In this document: one piece after another, positions 8,731 to 19,003 of the stretch
Position numbering within the stretch: position 1 is the first letter of the stretch
Layout: each line of letters opens with the position of its first letter
DNA from: Diabrotica undecimpunctata
Lineage: Eukaryota; Arthropoda; Insecta; Coleoptera; Chrysomelidae
Direction of reading: 5' to 3'
Assembly: GCF_040954645.1 (NCBI RefSeq)
Contig: NC_092803.1
Span: 83,555,417-83,619,416 of the forward strand
DNA: 64,000 bases
Position numbers and translations under genes: made by a program
The notes under the pieces: model-generated
Told to the model about the DNA's origin: nothing
The model's input: the letters and a program-made list of their open reading frames with translations, nothing else
The model's database searches: none

Positions 8731-11700
8731 GACGATTTATGTGAACTACTTTTGGTTTACCTTTCGGCAACTTCTTAATTCGGTATATTACGTCATTTAT
8801 TTTCTTTTTAATTTCATACGGACCTTCCCATTGTCTTTGCAGTTTGGGAGACAAGCCTCGACGACGTTGTGGATTATAAAGCCACACAAGATCACCTACT
8901 TCGTAGCTTTCACTCTTGCATCGAGAATCATATTGATCTTTCATTCTGTCACTGGCTATCTGGATGTGTTGTCGGGCAAGTTCTTGAATGTTGTTCATTC
9001 TTAACTTCAGGCGGTCGACATAATCTTCGCTTGCAACATGTTCTTCGGAAGGTCTGCAGCCAAACTCTAGGTCGCAGGGCAAACGAACTTCACGACCTAA
9101 CATCAGGCAGGTTGGAGTCTGGCCTGTAGTTTCATTTACGGCCGAGCGATAGGCCATTAGGAATAAATGAATGTGCTGGTCCCAATCTCTTTGGTGTTCT
9201 GATACAACTTTGGACAGGTGTTTACCCATTGTTCGGTTCATTCTCTCGACCATTCCATCTGATTGAGGATGCAGGGGTGTCGTCCTGGTCTTATTGACAC
9301 CAATCAATTTACAAACGTTTTGGAAAAGGGTTGACTCGAAGTTTCGCCCTTGGTCGGAGTGGATCTCCAAGGGAACACCAAATCGGCTAAAGAATTCTTT
9401 AACAAGTACTTCTGCAACAGTAGCAGCTTCTTGATTTGGTATCGCATAGGCCTCAGTCCATTTCGTAAAATAATCCATGGCTACCAGGATATATTTATTT
9501 CCATCATTTGTCTCTGGAAGTGGACCTGCAATGTCGATTGCTACTCTTTCCATAGGACTACCAACATTGTACTGTCTCATGGGTGCCCTCTTTTTACCAA
9601 CTGGACCATTACTGGTTGCACACAATTCACATTTCCGGCACCACCTTCTTACATCATCTTTACAGTTCACCCAATAGAACCGTTCTCGAACCTTTTGCAG
9701 AGTCTTCGTGATACCAAAGTGTCCACCTGATGCACCGTCATGTAACTGATGCAATACTTCTGACACTTTACTTTTAGGTACAATCAACTGAAGCTTAGTT
9801 TCTGTACCATCATCGTTCTCAAAGGTTCTATACAGAAGATCATCTTTCAGCACTAGGCAATTCCATTGGCTCCAGTAACACTTGACTTCTGGACTACATG
9901 CACTAATGTCATGCCAAGAAGGTCTTTCACTTCGACGCATCCAATCCAATACTCTTTTTATACATGGATCATTTGCTTGAGCGTCTTGTAGCTGTTGAGG
10001 CTGCCATTGCTCATTAATGACGGTGGTTCGTCTCACGGGGCAAAGTCGTTCTTCCAATTTAAGACAGTGATTACAATTTGCACTGCACGGCAGTCTCGAA
10101 AGGGCATCAGCATTTGACTGAACTCTGCCAGCCCTGTGTTCGATCTCGTAATCATATTCTTGTAATCGTTCTAACCATCTTGCCATCTGGCCCTCTGGAT
10201 TACGAAATTGTAGGAGCCATTTTAGAGCAGCGTGATCCGTGCGAAGAAGAAACTTTCTGCCATACAAGTATTTATGGAAATGCTCACAAGCCTTCACTAC
10301 GCCTAGCAATTCTCTCCTGGTAACGCAATAGTTTCTTTCTGGTTTTGACAAGACTTTGCTAAAGTAAGCGATGACTTTCTCTTGCCCATCTTGGATTTGG
10401 GAAAGAACAGCTCCTATTGCACTGTTACTTGCATCTGTGTCCAACACAAATTTTCCTGCCTGTCTAGGGTAGCTTAAAATCGGTGCGCTGATCAGAGCCA
10501 TTTGTAAGTGTTCGAAAGCTCTTTGACACTCATCGCTCCATGTATATTCTTTGCCTTCTTCTGTCAACTTTGTTAATGGCTTGGAGATGTTGGCAAATCC
10601 TTTGACAAAACGTCGGTAATATGTACATAGGCCAAGAAAACTTCTAATTTCGTGTTTATCTCTTGGTACTGGCCAATCCTTAATTGCTGCAAGTTTTTCA
10701 GGATCAGCTGTTACACCATTACTTGCTACAATATGTCCCAAGTACTTCACTTCTCGTCGAAACAAGTGACATTTCTTCGGACTCAACTTCAGATTCGCTG
10801 CCCGCAATCGTTGAAAGACTTCTGTTAGGTTATTGGCATGTTCATCGAAGGATCTTCCAACTACAATTACATCATCCAAATAAACCAGGCATGTTTTCCA
10901 TGTTAGACCTCTTAAAACTGCCTCCATTAATCTTTCAAATGTGGCCGGGGCATTACATAAACCAAAGGGCATAACTGTGAACTGCCAAAGCCCTGATCCT
11001 ATCGAGAATGCGGTTTTTTCACGATCAGCTGGCTCCATGTCTACTTGCCAATATCCACTTTTCAGATCGAGTGTGGAGAACCAACGAGAACCAGAAAGTG
11101 TATCCAAAGTATCGTCTATTCTGGGCAAAGGATAACTATCTTTTTTAGTTACTGCATTGAGCTGTCGGTAGTCAATACAAAAACGTGTTGAACCATCTTT
11201 CTTCTTTACTAGCACTACTGGTGATGTCCATGGACTATTTGATGGTTCAATTACCCCTTGTTTGTTCATATCTTTGATGATGTCTTCGGCTTCATCTCTT
11301 TTCGCAAATGGAAGTCGTCTAGGTTGTTGTCTGATTGGCTGAGCGTCTCCGGTATTAATTTTATGCTTTACTATGCTTGTTTTGCCATTATCCTTCTTAT
11401 CCATGGCAAAAACATCTTGAAATTCCATCAGCATAGACTTCACTTTTTTAGTTCGTTCATCATCAAGATCTTGGCACGTTTTAATCATAGTCTCAACAAG
11501 CTCATTTGGATACTTAGATTTCGACGGTTTCTCATTAGTATTCATGGAACAAATCGAAGCCACGGGAACACACTGTCCGATCAAAGTTCTTTTACTTAAC
11601 TTAATAGCAGTTCCCTTTAAATTCATAACTCTTACAGGAACGACATCTCGAATTCTCACCAAAGCTTTTGCCGTTAGGAACTCGGCATTATTCACATCTT

Positions 11701-12262
11701 CGACCATCCTCAAACTTCCCTCTCGGCAGTAACCATCAGGTCTGGTCATCAAAATTTTCTCACTATTACCGGGTATTGTTACGTCACAAGTAGTTATTAA
11801 GCTGATAACATCTTCTTTGTCTTCATGAAACGGCAACTCTTCTCCACTGATCTCGAGAACTCCATCTTTGACATTCAATACAGCCCCAACTTTCCTTAGT
11901 AAATCCATCCCCAATATGAACTCATCGGAGATCTCTGCAATTAATACTGTATGATTCACTGTGGTCTGGCCAATGGATACTGACATATTAGCCTCGCCAT
12001 ATGTATTAATTATCTCACCAGTTGCTGTTCTAAGCTTTACTGTTGCAGGCAATAATTTAAGATGGCCTCGTACTACTTCTGGCCGTGCAATAGTTCTCGT
12101 TGCACCTGTATCTACCAAAAACGATCTACATTTATTATTGATACGACCCTCTATGTACAAGCTATGAATTCCACCTGAGGACGTAATGTTCACAGTTACT
12201 ATGGGGACTGTGTTTCTCGAGGTCGGCAGTTGCCCCTTGTTGTCGACCCGTTCTAGTTTTCC
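8708..12262 (-). CDS. Gypsy-A Pol: protease, reverse transcriptase, RNase H, integrase
   Basis: This is about 1190 residues without a stop, in the -1 frame relative to Gag. The frame opens around 12286 with no ATG, so a Gag-Pol fusion by frameshift is expected. Visible in order (numbered from codon 12284-12286): protease DTGA at 59-62; reverse transcriptase with LDLKSGYWQ at about 406-414 and the active site YLDD at 469-472; RNase H beginning FVLDTDAS at about 613; integrase HHCC zinc finger at about 850-890; and a DDE core with D918, D978 (HSDQG) and E1014. The C-terminal integrase tail (VWLYNP and WEGPY blocks) ends HINRLASCWLK. All catalytic residues I can check are present. Length and order fit a Ty3/Gypsy Pol. 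Confidence 0.95.
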   Translation of the reverse strand, partial: GKLERVDNKGQLPTSRNTVPIVTVNITSSGGIHSLYIEGRINNKCRSFLVDTGATRTIARPEVVRGHLKLLPATVKLRTATGEIINTYGEANMSVSIGQTTVNHTVLIAEISDEFILGMDLLRKVGAVLNVKDGVLEISGEELPFHEDKEDVISLITTCDVTIPGNSEKILMTRPDGYCREGSLRMVEDVNNAEFLTAKALVRIRDVVPVRVMNLKGTAIKLSKRTLIGQCVPVASICSMNTNEKPSKSKYPNELVETMIKTCQDLDDERTKKVKSMLMEFQDVFAMDKKDNGKTSIVKHKINTGDAQPIRQQPRRLPFAKRDEAEDIIKDMNKQGVIEPSNSPWTSPVVLVKKKDGSTRFCIDYRQLNAVTKKDSYPLPRIDDTLDTLSGSRWFSTLDLKSGYWQVDMEPADREKTAFSIGSGLWQFTVMPFGLCNAPATFERLMEAVLRGLTWKTCLVYLDDVIVVGRSFDEHANNLTEVFQRLRAANLKLSPKKCHLFRREVKYLGHIVASNGVTADPEKLAAIKDWPVPRDKHEIRSFLGLCTYYRRFVKGFANISKPLTKLTEEGKEYTWSDECQRAFEHLQMALISAPILSYPRQAGKFVLDTDASNSAIGAVLSQIQDGQEKVIAYFSKVLSKPERNYCVTRRELLGVVKACEHFHKYLYGRKFLLRTDHAALKWLLQFRNPEGQMARWLERLQEYDYEIEHRAGRVQSNADALSRLPCSANCNHCLKLEERLCPVRRTTVINEQWQPQQLQDAQANDPCIKRVLDWMRRSERPSWHDISACSPEVKCYWSQWNCLVLKDDLLYRTFENDDGTETKLQLIVPKSKVSEVLHQLHDGASGGHFGITKTLQKVRERFYWVNCKDDVRRWCRKCELCATSNGPVGKKRAPMRQYNVGSPMERVAIDIAGPLPETNDGNKYILVAMDYFTKWTEAYAIPNQEAATVAEVLVKEFFSRFGVPLEIHSDQGRNFESTLFQNVCKLIGVNKTRTTPLHPQSDGMVERMNRTMGKHLSKVVSEHQRDWDQHIHLFLMAYRSAVNETTGQTPTCLMLGREVRLPCDLEFGCRPSEEHVASEDYVDRLKLRMNNIQELARQHIQIASDRMKDQYDSRCKSESYEVGDLVWLYNPQRRRGLSPKLQRQWEGPYEIKKKINDVIYRIKKLPKGKPKVVHINRLASCWLK
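12243..12262 (-). promoter_or_regulatory. Candidate gag-pol frameshift site, Gypsy-A
   Basis: Gag ends GAA AAC TAG and Pol continues in the -1 frame as GGA AAA CTA. The 19-nt string GGAAAACTAGAACGGGTCG is identical at the same place in Gypsy-B (33725-33743), although the surrounding Gag and Pol sequences differ. This suggests a selected recoding signal. The slip sequence G-GAA-AAC is not a classic heptamer. Confidence 0.55.
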
Positions 12263-13582
12263 GACTGTTGTATCATTTTCTTGCAATTACGGCGAATATG
12301 ACCTACGTCACCGCAATTCCAACATCTGGGCTCGCGTCTCTTCGGCATCGTGTTACGAACTACTTTTCGTACCATTTCTTCCAGACGTTCATCGTTTGGT
12401 TCGTCGCCTTCTTCAATAGTTCTTACTCGATGACTCCGTGAAGTTTGACTGGCTGTTTCATGTTCCAAGGCAATAGCAAGCGCTTCATCTAGAACCTTCG
12501 GTCTTGCTAGTCGTAAAGCTTTCTGTAATTCACTTTCTTTTAACCCATTGACGAAGGTATCTACAGCAATTTCTTCTAAAATGTTGTCTGGTACCTCCGG
12601 ATAAGCCAACCGCACTATACGAGCAACATCTGCTTCAAACTCTTGCAAATTTTCACTTGCTCGTTGAATTCTACTTCTTAGTTGCGCCTTGTAGACTTGT
12701 TGTAGATGGGCATCTCCGTAACGTTTATCTAGTCGGGTGAACAAGGTCTGGTAACATTTTTCTTGACCCTTAGGAATCGATCTTAGGATATCCGCAGCAT
12801 CACCTCGTAAAGCAGCAGTCAAGGAAACAGCTTTTTCTTGTTCTGTCCAATGATTGGCTGTCGCAATAGCTTCAAATTGTCTAAGGTATATGGACCAAGA
12901 AGACTTTCCATCAAATGGTGGCAATTTGAATCTCATATTATGTGTCGTTTCGTCTCTAGGTGATTCTTCTTTCACTACCGGATCTAAGGCTATTGTGTTA
13001 ACTGGTGGTAGCACTTTTGTATTAGTTATCATGCTCTCTAACTGTTTGATCTTCTCTTCTACTTTGTCAAATGTTCTTGAGACTTCTTCAAATTTCTCAT
13101 TGTTTTGATTCCATACTTGTATAATTATTTGAGAAGTCTCGTCGAATCTTCTAGCAACATTTTCGAATTTCTCTTCATTTTGTTTAGCTGCTTCTTTAAT
13201 AATTTGAGACGTTTCATCGAATCTTTTGGAAACGTTCTCAAATTTATCATCATTTTTTTTAGAAGATTCTTCTATCATTTGAGACGTTTCATTGAATCTT
13301 TCATCATTTTTTTTAGAAGATTCTTCTATCATTTGAGACGTTTCATTGAATCTTTCATCATTTTTTTTTAGAAGATTCTTCTATCATTTGCGAGACATTT
13401 TTTATTTTCATTAAGACTGCTTCTTCTGCTGACTGGAACTGGAATGTCTCTGGGTCTTCTCCATTCTTGTTGAGAACAGTCTTCAGTCGTTCTTGAAGTA
13501 TCTTTTTGGACCCGCTGCAGTCTTCATCGCGTTCTTCTAGTTGCTCACGCAACTGTTTTACTGAAAGTTCTACTAGCAGCAT
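12253..13582 (-). CDS. Gypsy-A Gag with SAP-like N-terminus, coiled-coil repeats and CCHC knuckle (frameshifted)
   Basis: The first ATG is at 13580-13582. The N-terminal 45 residues (LSVKQLREQLEERDEDCSG and on) match the SAP DNA/chromatin-binding motif pattern. A coiled-coil zone follows, built from 18-residue repeats (MIEESSKKNDERF, NETSQ) coded by 54-bp tandem units at 13261-13425. One unit has a run of nine T (13361-13369, plus strand) where the others have eight. This breaks Gag into two frames, 13358-13597 and 12253-13332. The capsid-like part contains WSIYLRQFEAIA. A CCHC knuckle CWNCGDVGHIRRNC lies near the end. Gag packages the RNA; the frameshift would abolish full-length Gag unless it is an assembly error. 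Confidence 0.9.
13261..13425 (-). repeat. 54-bp tandem repeat inside Gypsy-A gag
   Basis: Units start at 13261, 13315 and 13370 (55 bp between the last two because of the extra T). They encode the same 18-residue coiled-coil block. More diverged copies continue to about 13080. Confidence 0.85.
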
Positions 13583-13741
13583 CTTTGTCAGGCACACACG
13601 TACTTTTTAAATGTTCTTTTCGTACAAAGATCACTACCGACTACGCGGATGTTCCCGACGAACAATACTTTTCAAAAGTTCAAAAGTCTTTTTCAAAAGT
13701 CACTGCTGAATTTATTTCTTTTACTCACACCGTAACACCAC

Positions 13742-14020
13742 TGTAGCGTGATTAAATAAAACGAGCGGTTCGAATTTATATACATATATTTATTTATAAC
13801 TTTACAGTTCGGTACTCTCTTATCAACTAAACTAACTTCTAACATCGCGTCATTTATATACCAAAAGTATTAAGTTCCAGAACATTCAGGAGTTGTCCCA
13901 CCTCTAATTCGCCTACGTGACCTGTTGTTCTGTCTCTCACTCGAAGGATCGCGAATGTTCTTGTGGCCTTGTTAGAGTTGTAACCGTTATATGAGCCATG
14001 TCAAAAGCATGTTCGTAACA
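13742..14020 (-). repeat. Gypsy-A 5' LTR
   Basis: 279 bp, one mismatch to 7754-8032. The inner neighbour on the minus strand reads GTGGTGTTACGGTGTGAG. Its TGG start is consistent with a tRNA primer-binding site, but I cannot name the tRNA. Confidence 0.95.
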
Positions 14021-14024
14021 ATAC

Positions 14025-14402
14025 GAATGCCTATGGGATACATCTTCTTTTATTTTTACTCTTAAATTGTTCTTTAATTAATTCAACATTTTGCAAATAT
14101 TGAATTAATTTCCCATCGTGTGTATTTGTGTAAATTACATCCAGAAATATTTTGATTTCTTTAATTATATCATTTAAAATGTTTAAAACTGAGAAAAACC
14201 TATGACAAAATTGGCAACCTCGCACAGGTCCTGTCATACTTCAATGCAAAAAAAAATAATAAATACAAATGTTATATTAGCAAAATTTATTATTTTGGTG
14301 AATATTAAATAACTTAATATTAAGTAACTTATTAAATATTTCGCACTAATATGATATAAAAAAAAAGGTTAGTAGAAATATATAGTTCTGTTTTATAAAA
14401 AT
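14025..14402. other. No recognisable feature
   Basis: AT-rich flank of Gypsy-A. A 68-codon minus frame (14031-14237) has no recognisable motif and no supporting context. Confidence 0.4.
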
Positions 14403-14802
14403 ATGGCTCAAATTAGCGTGGCTGATAACCCAAACCGAACCGATAATTTTTATGAAATATGTAAAAACTACACAACTACTCGTCCTGGTTATATTACAAG
14501 TGATTTGCTATTTATAAACTATCAGAACTGTGAACACACTTCCCAAAGAACTCATTACTAAATTTAGCAAAATGCGGAAAGATGTTGCCGATTTTCTAAA
14601 AATAAAAAATCCAGTAAAATAATATGTGCATAATTTTCGTAGATCTTCTGCAAATCTACTCGTTGATGCAGGTTGTGGTATAACTGCTTTGAAATGCCAT
14701 GGTGGATAGAAAATGTCAGCAGTGGATGAAAGCTACATAGACAATTCCATAATTAAAAAAAATGATGCAGCTAAAAAAAATCAGGCTCCATCAAGTAAAT
14801 AA
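14403..14802 (+). pseudogene. Crypton-like tyrosine recombinase relic
   Basis: The fragment begins with an ATG frame (MAQISVADNPNRTDNFYEIC) and continues through several frameshifts. The block around 14630-14710 reads HNFRRSSANLLVDAGCGIT, then ALKCHGG, and then ESYIDNS. This matches the HxxR and HGGW-type motifs of the tyrosine recombinases found in insect Crypton-like elements and their domesticated relatives. The final catalytic Tyr block (SYIDNS, compare the usual EGYIEDS) is present. The W of HGGW is a stop codon. It is non-functional, and I cannot see element ends. Confidence 0.65.
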
Positions 14803-15084
14803 TTTTAATTATTATGCAAACGATAAAAAGATTTCTGCAAATAGTTAAACTATTAATATATTTGCTTCCCTAATTACTTTTACTCCCATATCCTCGAATG
14901 TCGATAGTTATTGTTCGTTATTCCTGCCATGATTTAAACCCTTGTCTTGCATTTTTGATTTCGTCGATGATTATGTTCAATATTAAATTGAAGAGTAGCG
15001 GGTTTAAACTAGGTAATTACAGAGATAATACCTATGATATAATATGCGCTCGACGTAATTTTGATCTCTCTGTCTCTCCAATGG

Positions 15085-16600
15085 CGCTATAGCTTAAGTC
15101 GGGCCCAGACCTCCCCCAGCATCCACCTCCAAGCATCCGTTTTCTTGGCTGTTCTCCACAAGTTATCAACCCTTAATATCTCTTTAGCGTCGGTTCTCAC
15201 TTCGTCCATCTAGCTCTTCCTTAGTCTCCCTACTGGCCGACGTCTCACCATAGTTCCATTAAGCGTTCTACTAGATTTTCATTCTTATAAGGTAGCCTGC
15301 CAAGCGCAATTTTTTTATGTTTACATACTTTGCTATAGAGGGTTCTTTGTAATATTGATACAACTCGTGGTTAAACCTTATTCTTTACATACACCTGCGG
15401 CAGATAAAATTATGTTTTGTTAACAATCATTATCCTTTCCCGTGTTCCCTGTACCTCGCTACAGTCCTCAGTTTTCTATACGCCCAGGTCTGTGAGCAGT
15501 TTTACAACTTCAATATTCGTGTCTATTGTTTAATTTTGCAAGTTTCGTTATTTCCTTGCCCGCATTAGGGCTGTAGTTTTATCTACGTTGACGGCTAGTC
15601 CTATTTCTTTCACACACTCTTCAAGACCCACATAAAGTTCTGGTATCTCTTTTACGGTTCCACCCACCCATATATTAAACAGAGTCAGAGCCAGCCGATT
15701 TACCTGATTCAGCCTTAGTTATCTGGAAGGAATCTGTTAATTGGTTTTGGACTAGTACTTGCGCTTCTGAGTCATGATGACTTGAATTAATTTTACCAAT
15801 TTCATCTCTGTGTATATTTATCTATATAGTCGTTATAGGCTTGTCGAAAATCTGCAAAGATTTGGTAGATATCTATGTTGAGCTCCCAGATTTTATTTAG
15901 TATTTATTTTACGTTGAAAACTGGTCAATAGTAGACCGTCCTTTGAGTTCTGCCTGGTATTCTGTTATGATTTGCTCTCTGAAGTGACTCAATATCCTGT
16001 TTATGATCCACGTAAACAGCTTATAGCTCACACAGAGAAAGGATATGCCTCTATACTTTTGAGCTGAGTTTGTCTTCCTTCTCGTGGATTGAGCATATAC
16101 TTGTTTTTTTTTCAGTCTACTAGAAATTTGTTCTATGTTTTGCATGTCTTTTATTAGTTTATGAAAACCTGGGGCTTTATTATTCTGCAATGCTTTAATC
16201 TCATCTATTATTTCTTGTCTTGGGAGTGGGTATCTTAATTCATTACCCAGGTTCTCACCTTATTTTTATCTCCAAATTCAATACTGCATGGGCTATATTT
16301 GTTTGTATTTACTCTATTACCTAACCCTGGCCCTGGCCCAGGCTTTTGCAGCCTGGTTTTATTGCTGGTTTATCACTAATAATTTGTCTTTGACTATTTC
16401 TAAAAAGATTAGTGCGCATTTATATTCCTCTCTGAGTTATTTCAGGAATTTATATTCTCCTCCAATGTCACCCTGATTGAAATCTTCCTCCATTTTTAGC
16501 ATTTGGTCGTTTTCGTGTCTCCTCTTCTTTCTTATGCATATTTTGTCTACCTTTCTTAATTCCTTATAAAATTTTCGCGCTTTTCTCGTGTTCTTCTGTA
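15085..16600 (-). pseudogene. Degenerate non-LTR retrotransposon (reverse transcriptase to C-terminus)
   Basis: On the minus strand, from right to left, three blocks are visible. A linker (NTRKARKFYKELRK) is near 16590-16540. Reverse transcriptase motifs are at 15909-16200: NKAPGF, then YRGISFLCVSYKLFTWIINRIL, and YQAELKGRSTIDQFST. The C-terminal tail is at 15095-15260, with RRPVGRPRKRWMDEVRT and VDNLWRTAKK in shifted frames. The order is that of an endonuclease-reverse transcriptase ORF of the RTE/CR1-like kind common in insects. Multiple stops and frameshifts mark it as long dead. Confidence 0.75.
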
Positions 16601-18180
16601 CTATACTCAAGTATACTGTATGTATAGTTCATTCATCAGAGTTAGAGTGAGATGTATGAAATGGAAATGGACAAGTAGTTTGGTGTCTAGCAGAAGAATT
16701 CCAATGTAACCGAAAGGCAAATTCTATAAAACTTATTAGAAGATGATGCAAAATAAGAGAGTATACAATTAAAAATATGAACGAATTATATTTAACGTCG
16801 AGATGATAATGACACTGTTTGGACTTAATCCAAACTGGCAATAGCGTTCCCACGTCTTACTTCTCGCTGCATCATTGCGCGGTCCAAAATTTGACTCTGC
16901 GAAAGATTGCACGGAAAATCTCTTTCTCTTTACGTTCAACTGCCGACCCGAGAAGACACACCGCTCTTAAGTTTCAACTGCCGCACGGTGAATCATACGA
17001 TCACGTGTTAACAATAATTGTAAATTATGTTTTTCTTACACAAGCAGAGAGCAAATAAATAGTAACTGTATTATCTATCAAACAATTTAAAGCCATACTA
17101 TTTATAATTGAAATCCATTTCCTATGAGTAAGAAGTACTTTATTTAAATACACACAACAAAAAGAACCATCGCTTAATGGAAATATACCAAAAATTCGAA
17201 AGAATAATCCGAAGTAATTATACCTAATTACTTGTACCCAACCGAAATATTTATTCGGCTATGCTTGGACGGTGTTAGAGAATCCCTGCTCGCTTGAGAC
17301 ACAATATAAAGAATCGCTGAGTTGCAGTCTTGGAAGTATTAATGGTAGAGGATGATCAGAGAAGGTAATTAAAGGAATGGTAACTAAAGGATTAATAGTA
17401 AAAGAAGGTCAAAGAAGACCTGAGAGAAGATACGTCGATAAAGCATGTCCATTAAGGATTTTGGCATGGCCAAGATAGAATCTTGAAAAAATTTAATTTG
17501 GGATGTCGAGATCCCATAGGGATAATCAAAATAGAATTAAAAATTAGGAGGTTATTTATCATACATTAAAAGGGGTATATTTCACCAACGTATAGCTACT
17601 CTTTAGATTATGATTGTGAAAAGACCATGACGTAAAATAATGACGACAAATAAAAAACTAAAATAACTGCATAATAAATCTTATATCAATAGCTTTGTCA
17701 GGACAAGCAATATAAGAATGAATCATATTTCGAAAATAGAAATACCTAAGTGGCACTAAATAGGACCACAATAACTAAAATTAGAAAAGAAATAAAACTG
17801 ATGGATTTTGGAGAAACTGAAGAGTATCTTAAAAAAAATTGAAAAATGAAGAAATAAAATGTGTGTGTGTGTGTGTGTGTGTTTTGTTTTATGGCACTGG
17901 AACTAAGCCAATTAGCCAGAACAAATGTGTGAAAGTTATAAGGAAAATGCTTCAGTTAAGTATTAATTTTCACTTAATGCGTATCTAATATTATCTTATA
18001 TTTAATGAACAACACATATTATTATACATAAAAGAAATAAAAGAAAAACAAAATTTAGTGCAGAAGAGCAATTTAAATATTAACAATTTTATGTTCTTTA
18101 AACCTAAATGGTTTATCGACTTTTTAAAAATAATTTAATAATGTTCTATCTATTGCCTTGCGAAATAATACTACCTACTA
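16601..18180. other. Mostly unassigned intergenic or intronic DNA
   Basis: No supported gene. At about 17360-17480 there is a weak similarity to a basic non-LTR C-terminal tail (GQRRPERRYVDKACPLR), too degraded to call. A TG dinucleotide microsatellite lies at 17860-17882. Confidence 0.4.
17860..17882. repeat. (TG)n microsatellite
   Basis: About 11 uninterrupted TG units followed by TTTTG. Confidence 0.9.
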
Positions 18181-18188
18181 ATACCTAC

Positions 18189-18301
18189 TTTTTGCACGTC
18201 TATATTGATGTTTAATCCATCGACTAGTTCGTTAGCAGCAGCACAATAGGCACCACAATTTTGTAACGTCGTAGTTAAATCTTTTTTAATTAAATTCATA
18301 T
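18189..18301 (-). CDS. Prominin-like gene, exon 4 of those visible (extracellular loop)
   Basis: 113 bp with an acceptor TTTTTAG before it and donor GTAGGTAT after it on the minus strand. It begins in phase 1 (A|AT from exon 27850-28014) and ends in phase 0. It encodes about 38 residues, including KKDLTTTLQNCGAYC and AAANELVDGLN, a helical segment with two cysteines that fits the first large extracellular loop of prominins. The next exon should start in phase 0, but I found no candidate to the left, so it is probably outside the window. Identity rests mainly on its in-frame join to the membrane-spanning exon at 57217-57478. Confidence 0.75.
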
Positions 18302-18837
18302 CTAAAAACAAAAAAATAATAAAAATAAATAAAATCTTTACCATAAAAACATTATGCTTTTAAGCTGAGTCCAGTTAAAGAAGTTAAAATGAAATGACAC
18401 TCCAGTTGCATTTTTTTATAATATTTTGTTATTAAATTTTCCCTAGTATCTTTCCTACGAAAAGAGAAACATTTTATAACATTATTTTCTTATCTTAATA
18501 AGCATTAAAGTCGTCACGACCAAATACTTACCATGTAGGGATAGTATTATGAGGTTTTTTCCTGGTTTTTCCTCATAATTTACTATGAAACCACTTACAG
18601 GAGATTTTTACTGTCATCATGGCATGTGTCTTTTTAATAACGAATTACATGGTATGATTTTTTCTGACGGATATTCTCACGTTAAAGTTGATTTCATGTA
18701 ATCGAATGAACTATCTTACAAGTAAAGTCGTCCCAGGAACGCAACTCAACAATATTGGCAATATCATTTTAAAGTCTGAATTGTCAACACAAATGAGTCA
18801 GATAAAATTAAATTATTTTTCACCAAGTAAAAAAAAA
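18302..18837. other. Intron DNA, no recognisable feature
   Basis: AT-rich, start of the 9.5-kb intron between the exons at 18189 and 27850. No coding signal was seen. Confidence 0.4.
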
Positions 18838-19003
18838 TAAAATTTGTTTAATTTACTTACGTTTGTATTTTGAGAACGATTTCCGAAGTGGAAATTGAAA
18901 CGTCAATAAACGTACTTTAACCTTTAATTATGGCTTATTCCCATTGAAATAGTAATTACTTTAACATGCCACAAGAGAATAGCTTCAGAGCAATATTCAA
19001 AAA
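18838..19003 (-). repeat. Dispersed repeat family copy (GCTTATTCCCATT family)
   Basis: Contains GAACGATTTCCGAAGTGG, then GGCTTATTCCCATT, then ATGCCACAAGAGAATAGCTT. The same blocks occur at 61930-62125 in matching order, and parts recur at 61517-61583 and 63058-63100. It is a non-coding family, probably a MITE with conserved ends. Confidence 0.7.

Larger units (their letters stand above)
7754..14020 (-). mobile_element. Gypsy-A: near-intact Ty3/Gypsy LTR retrotransposon with macrodomain-CCCH ORF
   Basis: This full-length element on the minus strand has two 279-bp LTRs that differ at one base (T/C in the GTGGTC / GTGGCC stretch), so it inserted recently. A 4-bp ATAC target duplication flanks it (7750-7753 and 14021-14024). 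The order in transcription sense is 5' LTR, Gag with a SAP-like N-terminus, Pol (protease, reverse transcriptase, RNase H, integrase), an ORF for a macrodomain plus CCCH finger, polypurine tract and 3' LTR. The only obvious lesion is one extra base in a homopolymer in Gag. Gypsy-B at 31976-38287 is a relative with the same layout but different LTRs. Confidence 0.95.

Noticed and set aside
8705..12419. Plus-strand open frames across Gypsy-A (for example 9350-9730, 10078-10323, 11258-11599)
   Set aside because: They lie opposite the long Pol and Gag frames and have no motifs; they are antisense shadows.
16819..17058. 79-codon plus frame MDLIQTGNSVPTSYFSLHHC
   Set aside because: No known domain, no splice sites that join it to the prominin-like gene, wrong strand.
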